Source: Candidatus Poribacteria bacterium (lineage in GTDB: Bacteria > Poribacteria > WGA-4E > WGA-3G). From it: a stretch of 64,000 bases of DNA. Made by a program: the position numbers and the translations under genes. The notes under the pieces were generated by a model. That model saw only the letters and a program-made list of their open reading frames with translations, did no database searches and was not told the origin of the DNA. Where the stretch lies: the NCBI GenBank assembly GCA_022394755.1, contig JAGFCA010000095.1, forward strand, positions 1-64,000. The letters run 5' to 3'. Below, piece by piece: positions 44,743 through 54,440 of this stretch; position 1 is the first letter of the stretch; each line of letters begins with the position of its first letter.

Positions 44743-46086
44743 ATGGATGTTCCACTACTACCTTATCTGATTGGTTTGGTAGGTTTACTCTTACTCTCCG
44801 GCTTTTTCTCCGGTTCCGAAACTGCATTATGTGCTCTATCCCGTGTGCAGATAGAGAAAATACGACTTGATCGGGGAAAATCTTCCGCAATTGTCAATTT
44901 CGTAGACAATCCACGCCGTTTATTCATTACTGTTCTTCTTGGTAACAATTTAGTAAATGTCACTTTTGCAATACTAATTCTACGTCTTGTAAAAGAGGTG
45001 TTTTTTGAGATATTCCCGTCTATCTATCCGTTATTAGCATTATTATTAAGTGTGCTCCCAATGCTAATCTTTGGTGAAATGGCACCAAAGTCAATTGCAA
45101 TTAAACATCCAGAGACATTTGCAAGAATTACTGCCCCTCCTTTATGGGCATTTTCTATTATAATTTCACCACTTCGTGGGCTATTACGGATAATTATCGA
45201 TAAGCTTATGCCACTCTTTGGAGGACAAACCACACCAACTGAAGAATTAACTACAACGGAATTGCAAGAGTTTCTGAATACATATCATGATGATACTCTT
45301 CCCCCTGATGAAAGGAAAATTGCCAGTAATATTTTACAATTAAGAGAAATAGAAGCTAAAGAAATTATGGTTCCAAGAACTGAAGTAATGGCTGTTCCGA
45401 CTACGACTTCTATTCAAGACACATTAACACAGGCAAAAGATTCAGGATTTTCTCGTATACCTGTTTATAGAGATCAGATCGATAATATCTGTGGTGTATT
45501 CTATGTTAAGGATGTCGTTGCATGGCGGAGTGACCAAATCAATACATTTACAATTGATCAGTTTCTAAACTACAGAGTTAAGAAATCAAAAATTTTATCA
45601 GATGCACCATTAATTCGAGAACCTGTAACTGTTTTGGAAACTCGTAAGATTGGGATGTTGTTACTTCAATTAAAAAATGAAAAGACAAAGCTTGCTATTC
45701 TTAATGATGAATATGCTGGATTTTCAGGTATTGTAACCTCTGAAGATATTATTGAACAGGTTGTAGGGGATATAATTGATGAACATGATAAAGATGATTC
45801 TCAAAGTGAATATATAACACATTCTGAGAATCCGTTAGTGATAGAAACCTCAGGACGTATGAGTATTCGGGATCTCAATCAAATATTTGAGTTCAAGTTC
45901 CAAGATAATGATGCTGATACAATTGGCGGTTATGCTGTTGAACTTTATGGACGATTTCCAGATGTCGGTGAATCAAGTATAGACGATGGTGGTATAGAAT
46001 TCGAAGTAACCGCCACAGAAGGTAATATAATTACGGGTTTAGTTATTCGTGCCCCAATACTTGAAGAAAATAAAATAAAAATATAG
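44743..46086 (+). CDS. CNNM/CorC-type membrane protein with CBS pair
   Basis: The 447-residue protein has a DUF21/CNNM transmembrane domain (about residues 1-180; LLLLSGFFSGSETALCALSR, GNNLVNVTFAILI, LIFGEMAPKSIAIKHPE), a CBS domain pair (about 205-330; IMVPRTEVMAV, FSRIPVYRDQIDNICGV) and a CorC_HlyC domain ending near residue 440. The family contributes to Mg/Co or other cation transport. A paralogue starts 15 bases after its stop, so the two form an operon. Confidence 0.88.
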   Translation: MDVPLLPYLIGLVGLLLLSGFFSGSETALCALSRVQIEKIRLDRGKSSAIVNFVDNPRRLFITVLLGNNLVNVTFAILILRLVKEVFFEIFPSIYPLLALLLSVLPMLIFGEMAPKSIAIKHPETFARITAPPLWAFSIIISPLRGLLRIIIDKLMPLFGGQTTPTEELTTTELQEFLNTYHDDTLPPDERKIASNILQLREIEAKEIMVPRTEVMAVPTTTSIQDTLTQAKDSGFSRIPVYRDQIDNICGVFYVKDVVAWRSDQINTFTIDQFLNYRVKKSKILSDAPLIREPVTVLETRKIGMLLLQLKNEKTKLAILNDEYAGFSGIVTSEDIIEQVVGDIIDEHDKDDSQSEYITHSENPLVIETSGRMSIRDLNQIFEFKFQDNDADTIGGYAVELYGRFPDVGESSIDDGGIEFEVTATEGNIITGLVIRAPILEENKIKI

Positions 46087-46101
46087 GTACTGTTACATAT
46101 C

Positions 46102-47451
46102 TTGAAAACACTTCTTATATCAATACTTTTATTTGGAGCTGGGACTTCCGCTTCATCCGTAATATTAATTTGCTCTTTTGCAATTGCAATAATTCTTTGT
46201 CTTGTATTATCTGCATTTTATTCCGGATCTGAAACTGCTCTGGTTTCTATCAATAAGATTCAGCTTAACGAATTAGTTGAATCAGAAAATACCAAAGCAA
46301 GAATTGTACAGAAACTTGTAGATTCACCGAATAAAATGTTAGCACTAACCTTGGTAGGTACGAACATCTCAAATGTTCTGATTTCTCAATTTGGGGATCA
46401 ACTGACTGGGTCAATACTCCAAGTATCAGACAATCTACAGTTCATTATATCTACAACTTATGTAACCATCCTATTACTTATCTTTGGAGAAATCTTACCG
46501 AAGACAATATTCCGTATACAAGCAAATAAACTTGCATTACGATATGCATACCCACTTCGTTTTTCAGAATATATCTTAGCACCTTTGATTTATTTTGTAC
46601 AAACATTAACGAAAGGGATAATGGCAATAATTGATAGAGGATATAGTTCACCGAATATTGATGCTGAACGTGAAGAATTGCGTTTACTCGCAACTATGGG
46701 TGAAAAATCTGGGAATCTACTTCCACAACAACGCCAGATGATTCATCGTCTTCTGAATTATCAAAATCGTACTGTTCGACAAGTTATGGTTCCTCTCGTT
46801 GATATTGTAGCAATTGAAAAGACGACAAAATATGATGAGTTTTTGCAAATTGCATCTGAGTCAGGTTTCTCAAGAATACCGGTATACGATGAACGGGTAT
46901 ACAATATAATCGGTATTGTCAATTTATTAGATGTGATATATACAGATAATCTTTCTGAAACTATTGAACCTTTTATACGTGAAGACCTTCATTTAGTTCC
47001 TGAATCAAAGAATATCAATAGTTTACTAAAAGAAATACAAACCACTCAACATACAATGGTTTTTGCTGTAAACGAATATAGCGGTATTGTGGGTCTGGTT
47101 ACCGTTGAAGATCTCATTGAAGAAATCGTGGGTGAGTTTGAGGATGAAAGGGATGAACCAGATTATATTCGCTTAATCGAACCGAATATAATTGAATGTG
47201 ACGGCAGAACCGAGGTGGAATTGTTGGAAGAACATTACGATTTCAAAGTTCCATCAGGTGATTACGGAACAATTGCTGGGTATATACTTGAAGAAACTGG
47301 GAGTATCCCTGAAGCTGGGACAGAATTAGATTATAAAGATATTGTTATTAATATATTACAAGCTGATTCATTAGGCATTCAAAAAGTCCAAATTCGGAAA
47401 CGAATCGGACGTTTCAATATAAAAACAAAAAATAAAACAGATACAATATAA
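46102..47451 (+). CDS. Second CNNM/CorC-type membrane protein
   Basis: A 449-residue paralogue of the preceding gene with the same DUF21, CBS and CorC_HlyC order. Recognisable blocks are LVLSAFYSGSETALVSINKI, LVGTNISNVLISQFGD, LLIFGEILPKTIFRIQ, FSRIPVYDERVYNIIGIVNL and VVTVEDLIEEIVGEFEDE-like sequence. The apparent start is a TTG; no clear ribosome-binding site is seen. It converges on the SDR gene with a 40-base gap. Pairs of such genes may form heteromeric transporters (inference). Confidence 0.85.
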   Translation: MKTLLISILLFGAGTSASSVILICSFAIAIILCLVLSAFYSGSETALVSINKIQLNELVESENTKARIVQKLVDSPNKMLALTLVGTNISNVLISQFGDQLTGSILQVSDNLQFIISTTYVTILLLIFGEILPKTIFRIQANKLALRYAYPLRFSEYILAPLIYFVQTLTKGIMAIIDRGYSSPNIDAEREELRLLATMGEKSGNLLPQQRQMIHRLLNYQNRTVRQVMVPLVDIVAIEKTTKYDEFLQIASESGFSRIPVYDERVYNIIGIVNLLDVIYTDNLSETIEPFIREDLHLVPESKNINSLLKEIQTTQHTMVFAVNEYSGIVGLVTVEDLIEEIVGEFEDERDEPDYIRLIEPNIIECDGRTEVELLEEHYDFKVPSGDYGTIAGYILEETGSIPEAGTELDYKDIVINILQADSLGIQKVQIRKRIGRFNIKTKNKTDTI

Positions 47452-47491
47452 TAAGGTATTGTAATTTTTTTCTTATCGACGAACATCTTAT

Positions 47492-48238
47492 CTATAAAAT
47501 ACCAAGCGGTGGTGTAACAGTTATTTCTTCTGTAACCATTCCGCGTGGTTGTTGACAAATAGATAATACAGTTTCTGCAATATGTTCTGGTTGTAACATC
47601 TTATCAAAATCAGGATGTTGAGGTATGTCTTCCCAGAAAGGTGTTTCGACCGAACCGGGAAGTATTGCTGTCACCCTGATATTTTGTTGTCTTACTTCTG
47701 CAGATAATACCTTAGTAAACGCAAGTGCTCCTGCTTTTGCAGCACAATATGCTGCTGATGCCTGAAATGTCACCTTCGCGGCAATTGAAAGTACATTGAT
47801 GATTTGCCCATCTCCTTGAGATACAAATGTTGGTAGTGCAGATTTCGTACAAAGGTATAGACCTTTTAAATTAGAATTTATTACACTATCCCAATCAGAA
47901 ACAGGAAAATCTACGACATTTCCGAAAACACCACTTCCTGCATTGTTAACAAGAATATCTAATTTATGATATGAATCCAATGTTTTTTGAATAAGTGATT
48001 CTACTGACTTTGTGTCAGTAACATCTGTTGGCACAGATAGTGCCTTAACTCCCTTATCTGTAAGTTCATTCACCACCTTATCAAGAGTATTTTGAGTTCG
48101 TGCAGCCAAAACTACTGTTGCACCTGCTTCACCTAATGTAGTTGCTATTGCCTTCCCTATACCCTTTGAAGCGCCAGTAATAATTACTACTTTTCCATCA
48201 ACCTTGTTTAGTGGTAACTTTTCTCTCTTCTCAGACAT
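47492..48238 (-). CDS. Short-chain dehydrogenase/reductase
   Basis: The 248-residue protein has the Rossmann motif VIITGASKGIGKAIATTLG, the NNAGSGVFG motif, and the catalytic Ser and Tyr-x3-Lys (VLSIAAK and AAYCAAKAG). Substrate and cofactor preference cannot be read directly; the basic residues after the glycine motif (ARTQN) hint at NADPH. An AGAGGAA lies before the ATG. It lies downstream of folE on the same strand with a 73-base gap. Confidence 0.85.
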   Translation of the reverse strand: MSEKREKLPLNKVDGKVVIITGASKGIGKAIATTLGEAGATVVLAARTQNTLDKVVNELTDKGVKALSVPTDVTDTKSVESLIQKTLDSYHKLDILVNNAGSGVFGNVVDFPVSDWDSVINSNLKGLYLCTKSALPTFVSQGDGQIINVLSIAAKVTFQASAAYCAAKAGALAFTKVLSAEVRQQNIRVTAILPGSVETPFWEDIPQHPDFDKMLQPEHIAETVLSICQQPRGMVTEEITVTPPLGIL

Positions 48239-48311
48239 ATAGGATTCCTCTACATACTAATGGAAAGTAGAAATACAGTTGTTAGACAGAAAAATTAATT
48301 TGATTTTCTAT

Positions 48312-48917
48312 TTATATCCCTTGTACAGATCTTAAAAATTCTGAACGTGTTGAACTGTCATTACGAAATGTTCCTCTCATCGCATTCGTTGACATACTTG
48401 ATGCCTGCTTTTCTACACCTCTTGCCATCATACACATATGTTGTCCTTCCATAACAACACCAACTCCAGTCGGGTCTATGGCTGTTTGAATCGCCTCTGC
48501 AATCTCTCGTGTTAATCTCTCCTGAACTTGTAACCGGCGTGAAAACATATCAACGATTCGTGGTATTTTACTTAACCCAATAATGCGATTCCGAGGTAGA
48601 TAACCTACATGGCACCTTCCCCAAAATGGTAGTATGTGGTGTTCACAAAGACTATAAAATTCTATATCCTTGACGATAACCATTTCATCATAAGCTTCAT
48701 CAAATATAGCATTGTTCAATATTTCATTAAGATCTTGTGTGTAACCACTTGTCATAAATTCTATTGCTTTTGATGCACGTTTTGGAGTATTCAATAGTCC
48801 TTGACGGGTAGGATTTTCTCCTATATTCTCAAGAATCTGTGTATAAAGATTTTCTAAATCTAATATGCTATGTTTAACATCAAGAGAAAGACTTGACTCA
48901 GCTTCATGTTTATTCAT
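48312..48917 (-). CDS. folE: GTP cyclohydrolase I
   Basis: This enzyme converts GTP to 7,8-dihydroneopterin triphosphate. The 201-residue protein has [18 protein letters not shown], the zinc site [20 protein letters not shown], the [16 protein letters not shown] block and the second zinc Cys in [10 protein letters not shown]. The start is uncertain: ATGs at 48917, 48920 and 48938, and a TTG at 48947, are all in frame; the 48917 start fits family length. It overlaps the 3' end of the tandem PTPS gene upstream, so the two are coupled. Confidence 0.9.
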   Translation of the reverse strand: MNKHEAESSLSLDVKHSILDLENLYTQILENIGENPTRQGLLNTPKRASKAIEFMTSGYTQDLNEILNNAIFDEAYDEMVIVKDIEFYSLCEHHILPFWGRCHVGYLPRNRIIGLSKIPRIVDMFSRRLQVQERLTREIAEAIQTAIDPTGVGVVMEGQHMCMMARGVEKQASSMSTNAMRGTFRNDSSTRSEFLRSVQGI

Positions 48918-49755
48918 CATGATAAGAGGATTCTCCATAATAATCAAAATGATTTCTGGGGGTTTCCCGTAAACGTAAACGGTGTAATACAGTTGGTTGT
49001 AAATTTGGTTCTAAAACATCCCATAGGACTTTCACAAAATTTTCAGATGTCGGATTGAGTTTTTGGAATTCAACAGTGTCTATGTTAAGGTGTTTATAGT
49101 CAAAACGGGTTGTTATCTGTTCTTCAACCACACGATCAATTAAACCCAATCCGACAACTAAACCTGTCTTTTCATCCACTTCTCCCTTTATCATTATTTC
49201 AAGAACATAATTATGTCCATGCCCTGCCGGGTTGTTACACTTACCAAATATTTCTTTATTTTCATCATCTGAAAGATAATGACTGTGTAGTCGATGTGCT
49301 GCACTAAACTCATACACTTTCGTGAGATATACCATAGTCTTCAGTCCATAATAGTCAGTAAATTTATCAGAACTTTCATATAAACGAACCCGGTGGAGTA
49401 ATCCACCAGGTAGAGCTTTCATCAGTCGTTCCCATATTTCAATCGTAATGTTCTCACAGGTAGGAATTAAACCAGTATTCTCAGCAAAAACAGGATGTTG
49501 TCTGTTTAAGTGTTTGTGATCGTAATTTGTATGTACTTCATTTTTTAACAATAGATCTAATCCAGTTAGATTAATCACCATTCCATCTTCGGTATTGATA
49601 TCTCCTCTAACCATTACTTCAAGGATATAATTGTGACCGTGACTATTCGGATTGGCTGCTGGACCGAACAACTCGTAGTTCTCATCATCTGTTAATTCAG
49701 AAATCCTATTATAATGAGAGGCTTCAAAAGCTGTTTGTCTTGTTAAATAGTACAT
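48910..49755 (-). CDS. Tandem fusion of two 6-pyruvoyl-tetrahydropterin synthase/QueD domains
   Basis: The 281-residue product carries two PTPS domains (about residues 1-138 and 140-281). Both keep the three zinc histidines (FEASHY and HGH; FSAAHR and HGH) and a TSEN/TCEN-type glutamate. The second has the catalytic Cys in [14 protein letters not shown]. In the first the same position reads [14 protein letters not shown], so the Cys is Ala. The enzyme, encoded next to folE, would use dihydroneopterin triphosphate for queuosine, folate or biopterin synthesis. Only the second domain should be catalytic by family rules. Confidence 0.85.
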   Translation of the reverse strand: MYYLTRQTAFEASHYNRISELTDDENYELFGPAANPNSHGHNYILEVMVRGDINTEDGMVINLTGLDLLLKNEVHTNYDHKHLNRQHPVFAENTGLIPTCENITIEIWERLMKALPGGLLHRVRLYESSDKFTDYYGLKTMVYLTKVYEFSAAHRLHSHYLSDDENKEIFGKCNNPAGHGHNYVLEIMIKGEVDEKTGLVVGLGLIDRVVEEQITTRFDYKHLNIDTVEFQKLNPTSENFVKVLWDVLEPNLQPTVLHRLRLRETPRNHFDYYGESSYHDE

Positions 49756-49803
49756 CAATTAGTTTCTAAAATTATTGAAGGTGAAAAGGATCTTTAGAAG
49801 TTG

Positions 49804-50199
49804 CTACTCAAGTCGCCCAATCAGATACGCAAAAACAAGTGCTGCGGTGATTCCAGTTCCAGACCTAATACCGTAGTTAGACCATCGATACTGTATCACG
49901 ACAGATTCAGATTGATACGCTTTAACATATTTCTCAACAAATTCAGTAGGTTTACCAAGAAGATCCTTAATCTCATCTACAGCTACATCGGGTGGGGTAT
50001 TTGCAGCTTGTGTTAACTGACCACCACCCATAATCCATGAGAAAATACAACCGTTTATAAACCCTTCTATAAACCATGTGGTACGTGAGACATCTTTATG
50101 CGCATCTTGTTTTCCCATCTCTTGCGGGGTTAACTCACAAATACCTGTTAAAGGTACGAAGATGAAGGTCAATACCATCAATACAACTGTGAATCGCAT
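49804..50199 (-). CDS. Exported or membrane protein of unknown function
   Basis: From the ATG at 50199 this is 131 residues. It begins with a signal-like sequence (MRFTVVLMVLTFIFVPLTGICE), has an HKDVSRTTWFIEGFINGCIF segment and a C-terminal hydrophobic stretch (TGITAALVFAYLIG). An in-frame ATG at 50244 would overlap the preceding gene. I do not recognise the family. It follows the small protein gene at 50222-50500 and precedes the tandem PTPS gene by 48 bases, perhaps in one operon. Confidence 0.55.
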   Translation of the reverse strand: MRFTVVLMVLTFIFVPLTGICELTPQEMGKQDAHKDVSRTTWFIEGFINGCIFSWIMGGGQLTQAANTPPDVAVDEIKDLLGKPTEFVEKYVKAYQSESVVIQYRWSNYGIRSGTGITAALVFAYLIGRLE

Positions 50200-50221
50200 A
50201 CCTGATCCTATAGAATTACGG

Positions 50222-50500
50222 CTATTTTGGAGTGGATAACTCATCCTCCACAGACTCGTACTGAATTGTCATAATCCATTCTCCTGTTCCTCTAATCTGT
50301 ATATTACACTTTTTCAACCAGTCAATAAGGGTTTGCCTGTCTTTTGCATCCCATTCACAAACCATTCTTCCTGATAGAGTATCACATAATACACGTAGAT
50401 TACAAACCTCTTCGTTTGCTTCTTCTTTAAATCTTTTAAGCAAACGAGCAACATCTTGTCGTGTCATACATGCAATAGCATGTGTCGTAAGAAATTTCAT
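50222..50500 (-). CDS. Small cytosolic protein, possibly DUF4242-like
   Basis: The 92-residue protein contains CMTRQDVARLLKRFKEEAN and the segment VLCDTLSGRMVCEWDAKDRQ, a pattern I associate with small nickel-binding ferredoxin-like proteins of the DUF4242/SCO4226 type. That assignment is tentative. A TTG two codons earlier is possible. The 3' end overlaps the alternative start of the next gene. Confidence 0.5.
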   Translation of the reverse strand: MKFLTTHAIACMTRQDVARLLKRFKEEANEEVCNLRVLCDTLSGRMVCEWDAKDRQTLIDWLKKCNIQIRGTGEWIMTIQYESVEDELSTPK

Positions 50501-50557
50501 ACTCAAATGTCTCGGTTCTCACTTAGTGATGGAAGGTATAATCTAAGTTGATTAAAA

Positions 50558-51406
50558 CTAATCACGAGCTATGGGTGCACCAACCAAATTTCCCCATTCT
50601 GTCCAACTACCGTCATAGTTACGAACCTTCTCATAACCGAGTAGATACTTCAACACGAACCAGGTATGTGATGAACGTTCACCAATTCGACAGTATGCAA
50701 TGGTTTCTTTGCTATCATCAACTCCTGCACCACCATAGATGGATTGTAGTTCGTCATGAGATTTAAAAGTACCATCTTCTGCTACTGCTGTTGCCCATGG
50801 TATATTTGCAGCCCCCGGAATATGACCACCACGTTGTGCCGTTTCACTCATTCCAGGAGGAGCAATGACTTCACCTGAAAATTCTGCTGGAGAACGAACA
50901 TCAACAAGATTTACTACATTTTGTTCAAGTGTTGGAAGCACAGTATCCTTTGTAGCACGGACATTATCATCAGGAAATTTCGCTTGATATCCAGTACTTG
51001 GATAAGATGGTACTTCAGTCACAAGTTCTCTACCTTCATCAATCCATTTCTGACGACCACCATTCATTACCTTTAACAGACTTTCATCATGTCCATAATA
51101 TCGAAATTGCCATAAAGCGTATGTTGCAAACCAGTTGTTATTATCTCCATAAAAAATCACCGTCGTATCGTTAGAGATACCACTATCATTGCATAGGGCT
51201 TCGAACTGTTCTCTTGTTAGGATATCCCGTCTAATCTGGTCACATAGTTGTGTTTCCCAATTGAGACCTACTGCACCAACAATATGTCCTTCTCCGTATG
51301 CTGATGTATCAACATCAACTTCAAGCAAACGGATACCTTGATTATTTCCATTTTCTGCAACCCACTCAGTAGTCACCAACACTTCTGGATTTGCGTAATC
51401 TGCCAT
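50558..51406 (-). CDS. Two-domain thiosulfate/3-mercaptopyruvate sulfurtransferase
   Basis: The 282-residue protein has two rhodanese domains. The first (about residues 1-140) has TTVIFYGDNNNWFATYALWQ and no catalytic Cys. The second (about 150-282) carries the active site in IAYCRIGERSSHTWFVLKYL. The CRIGERS loop is closest to thiosulfate sulfurtransferases. The enzyme donates sulfane sulfur for detoxification or cofactor synthesis; thiI, 2.6 kb away, lacks its own rhodanese domain. AGGAG precedes the ATG, and a consensus promoter with palindromes lies upstream. Confidence 0.9.
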   Translation of the reverse strand: MADYANPEVLVTTEWVAENGNNQGIRLLEVDVDTSAYGEGHIVGAVGLNWETQLCDQIRRDILTREQFEALCNDSGISNDTTVIFYGDNNNWFATYALWQFRYYGHDESLLKVMNGGRQKWIDEGRELVTEVPSYPSTGYQAKFPDDNVRATKDTVLPTLEQNVVNLVDVRSPAEFSGEVIAPPGMSETAQRGGHIPGAANIPWATAVAEDGTFKSHDELQSIYGGAGVDDSKETIAYCRIGERSSHTWFVLKYLLGYEKVRNYDGSWTEWGNLVGAPIARD

Positions 51407-51941
51407 TTTGTTTACTCCTGTTTATTTTTAATTTCAAATTATATAAAATTGCGTTCAGTACAATAATATATTACATCTAATTTACTATTGCTAAATTTAC
51501 TTATATTATACGTCTAAGATAATTATTTGTCAAATAATCATATTTCAGATTATATAATCTGCTGACTATACTAAGACGATAATTTGAAAATATCCATTCT
51601 CCAACAGTAATCTGTAGTTCCCTAACTGGTGAATGCATTTAAGGTATTCATACACAAGGAAGGTCTAATGACATACGTACAATTGATTTCTGATTATGAT
51701 TATATGATTTATAAGACGGAAGGAGTAACCCTAAATTATCACACACATGGTTCAGTAATTGAATACACCGAATAAAAGAATTATGGTATTTCAAACTCAT
51801 GTAAATAAGAAATTTAGATCTATAAACACTAATATTCTTTAGGACTGACTTTGAACTCATATTTTCTATTTGGGTATTCTGTTATTAGTGTATTGATAGG
51901 GTTACAATGTGCATTATCATAATTGGGTAATTCGGAATGGT
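51407..51941. other. Intergenic region
   Basis: Only the rhodanese promoter and its palindromes (51505-51561) are recognisable. A 70-codon minus-strand frame at 51648-51860 is AT-driven and not called. Confidence 0.6.
51505..51561 (-). promoter_or_regulatory. Rhodanese-gene promoter with two palindromic operators
   Basis: On the minus strand TTGACA (51533-51528) and TATAAT (51510-51505) are exactly 17 bases apart. A perfect palindrome ATTATTTG-T-CAAATAAT (51522-51538) covers the -35, and another, CAGATTATATAATCTG (51546-51561), lies just upstream. Both look like dimeric-regulator binding sites. Confidence 0.75.
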
Positions 51942-52943
51942 TTAAAGAATAGAATTGAATACCTTTCCAATAGAATCCCATACATCATCAACAGTGATTC
52001 CTTTCATACAGATATTATCTTTACACTTATTAGTAAACTGTTTACATGGACTACAAGGCACATCATATCTAATAAGTGTATGGATGTCGCCTATTGGTTG
52101 AAATCGTATGTGATTTCCTGGTCCAAAAAGAGCGACAGTTGGTGTCCCAACAGCAGTAGCTATATGCATGGGACCGGTATCATTAGAAAGGAAAAGTTTA
52201 CACTGATTTATACACGCTGCTAATTCTCGTAAAGTCAGTTTACCAGCAAAATTATATGTCTTTTGTTTCATAGTATAGGTTATATGATTACCAAGATCTA
52301 CATCATTTGGACCGCCAAATATTAACACTTTCGCATTGAAATCAGTGATAAGTTTATCTCCAATTGTCGCAAAACGATCAGGCATCCATTCACGCAATTT
52401 CCAACCAGCACCTGGGAATAACCCAACTGTTAAGTCAGCATCATTTATACCTGCATTATTAAATAGTTGGTGCGCTTTTACCCTCTCAATATCTTCAAGG
52501 AAGATTTCTAATTGTCTATTCTCAGCTGGAATTCCAGCAGCATGTAACAAATCAAAATTGTGTTCTGTGGCGTGTTTATTTTCAGTTTCAGAAACCCTTT
52601 TAGTAGAGAGAATCCCTTTACCTATCCGTTGCGTTGCACCAGATAAATACATAAGTAGTTCTGTACGGAATTTACGTTGGAAATCAATTGATAGAGTGAA
52701 TTTTCTTTGTCTTAATATTCGGAGTATTCGATACATTTCGACAGTATCTTTATTCGAAGATAATCTGTCAAAATGTATAATTTCGTTTAGGTGGGGATTA
52801 TGTTTCAATACATCAGCAGATTGTTTTGCTACTAACATTGCAATGTAAGCATTAGGATAATGTGAACGAATCGCACGAATAGCCGGTGTTGTTAATACTA
52901 TGTCTCCAAGAGAACTGAGACGGATTAGTAGTATCTTTTCCAT
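51942..52943 (-). CDS. Glycosyltransferase family 9 (ADP-heptose:LPS heptosyltransferase-like)
   Basis: The 333-residue protein has MEKILLIRLSSLGDIVLTTP at the start, VGLFPGAGWKLREWMPDRF in the second Rossmann domain and LSNDTGPMHIATAVGTPTVA near the sugar-nucleotide site. Family members transfer heptose to lipopolysaccharide core, supporting an outer-membrane glycolipid. The C-terminus (PCSPCKQFTNKCKDN) has clustered cysteines typical of the group. It is 61 bases downstream of thiI. Confidence 0.87.
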   Translation of the reverse strand: MEKILLIRLSSLGDIVLTTPAIRAIRSHYPNAYIAMLVAKQSADVLKHNPHLNEIIHFDRLSSNKDTVEMYRILRILRQRKFTLSIDFQRKFRTELLMYLSGATQRIGKGILSTKRVSETENKHATEHNFDLLHAAGIPAENRQLEIFLEDIERVKAHQLFNNAGINDADLTVGLFPGAGWKLREWMPDRFATIGDKLITDFNAKVLIFGGPNDVDLGNHITYTMKQKTYNFAGKLTLRELAACINQCKLFLSNDTGPMHIATAVGTPTVALFGPGNHIRFQPIGDIHTLIRYDVPCSPCKQFTNKCKDNICMKGITVDDVWDSIGKVFNSIL

Positions 52944-53004
52944 GATTCTAAACCGAGTATTACATTAAGTGTCTTCTAAATAAACGGTGATTAAAATATT
53001 ACCT

Positions 53005-54186
53005 CTAATTCTCATAATTAAAACTGACAATTTTCTTTTCCATACCATTTATTGCATCTTCAACAAGGTTAGGAATATCCAATCCTTTTTCGGCATAATC
53101 TAAATCCTCTACCGAAGCACGGGTTGCCGGATGTTTTGGTACAAATAACGAACAACAATCATCATGTGGTAAGGTCGAAATCCCAAAAGTACCAATCCGA
53201 TGTGCTATTTCTATAATATCTGCTTTATCATCACCAATTAGAGGTCTTAAAATTGGTATCTCTGCAATTGATTCTATAGACCTAAGATTTGTAAGGGTTT
53301 GAGAGGCAACCTGTGCTAAGCTTTCGCCTGTTACAAGTGCTTCTGCATTTTCAAGTTGGGCAACGCGTTCAGCAATCCGAGTCATCAAACGTCTATAAAG
53401 TAACACTCTGAATGGGGCAGGTGTTTCAGATACTATTTTTTGTTGAAGATCGGCAAAAGGGATCAGATAGACACTACTACGATAATTTGATTCAGACAGT
53501 ATTTCTGCCAACTCCATTACTTTTTCTAAGGAGGATTTATCCGTATATGGATAACTATAAAAGTGGATAAATACAGATTTTGCACCGCGTTTAATCATTC
53601 GCCATGCTGCTACTGGTGAATCAATACCTCCTGATAGCATTACAAGTACTTTACCACTTACCCCAACAGGTAATCCACCTATCCCTGATTGTTTATCAGA
53701 ATAAATATACACATCATGACGTGAAACATCTATCCGTACTGTCACGTCAGGATTGTGCATATCCGCGTGACATCCTGTCTGTTGTAGCAGGTACCCACCT
53801 ACTTCCTTGCTAATCTCAGGGGATGTTAATGGAAAGTTCTTATCAGATCTTTTTGTTTCCACCTTGAGAGTCTCAAACTCTTCTCCTTCAATCGATTTCA
53901 AAGACATCTCTTTTATGGCTGATATATCCTTGGTTGATACATTAACAAGCTCATAATGAGCAATTCCCATGACTCGTTGTAGACGGTTCTCAATTGCAGA
54001 TATGTCTGTATTTTTATCCAATAAGACGAGTATCCTATCATGTAGTCTTTTAACTTCTGTATATCCAGTGCCTTGTAGTGAAAGTTTGATATTTCTTACG
54101 AGTCTCTTTTCAAAAAACGATCTATTCTTGCCTTTGAGACCTACTTCGGCATAATGTATACTAAAAAATTTGTTGGTGAAATCCAT
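53005..54186 (-). CDS. thiI: tRNA 4-thiouridine synthetase ThiI (no rhodanese domain)
   Basis: The enzyme adenylates tRNA U8 and inserts sulfur; it can also feed thiamine thiazole synthesis. The 393-residue protein has an N-terminal ferredoxin-like/THUMP region (YAEVGLKGKNRSFFEKRL) and the PP-loop VMLSGGIDSPVAAWRM, then FIHFYSYPYTDK. It lacks the C-terminal rhodanese domain of E. coli ThiI. Sulfur would need a separate carrier, perhaps the rhodanese encoded at 50558-51406 (inference). The ATG at 54186 is preferred over a TTG three bases earlier. Confidence 0.9.
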   Translation of the reverse strand: MDFTNKFFSIHYAEVGLKGKNRSFFEKRLVRNIKLSLQGTGYTEVKRLHDRILVLLDKNTDISAIENRLQRVMGIAHYELVNVSTKDISAIKEMSLKSIEGEEFETLKVETKRSDKNFPLTSPEISKEVGGYLLQQTGCHADMHNPDVTVRIDVSRHDVYIYSDKQSGIGGLPVGVSGKVLVMLSGGIDSPVAAWRMIKRGAKSVFIHFYSYPYTDKSSLEKVMELAEILSESNYRSSVYLIPFADLQQKIVSETPAPFRVLLYRRLMTRIAERVAQLENAEALVTGESLAQVASQTLTNLRSIESIAEIPILRPLIGDDKADIIEIAHRIGTFGISTLPHDDCCSLFVPKHPATRASVEDLDYAEKGLDIPNLVEDAINGMEKKIVSFNYEN

Positions 54187-54223
54187 CAATCTTATTCCAG
54201 TATCCGAAAATTATGCGTTTCAT

Positions 54224-54238
54224 AATACGTAACGTATT
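54224..54238. promoter_or_regulatory. 15-base palindrome upstream of thiI
   Basis: AATACGT-A-ACGTATT is a perfect dyad 38 bases before the thiI start. A weak promoter (TTAATC, 16 bases, TATTAT) on the minus strand would span it, so it may be an operator. Confidence 0.4.
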
Positions 54239-54440
54239 GTGTTGATTAACATTTAGTGTTTACATTTCATAAGTTCGTCTCGTTTGTGTTAAGTATCGAA
54301 CTCCGATTCAACTCTACAAACAGACGCTATTCGGATCTCGTTACTACAGAATATGATCTGTTGTGAAGGCATGTAAACTGCAGACCAACTTACACAAGTC
54401 GTAATTGTATCATTTAAGATACAAAATCGAAAACATCTAC

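Noticed and set aside
51648..51860. 70-codon minus-strand open frame
   Set aside because: No ribosome-binding site or recognisable features; AT composition alone explains it.
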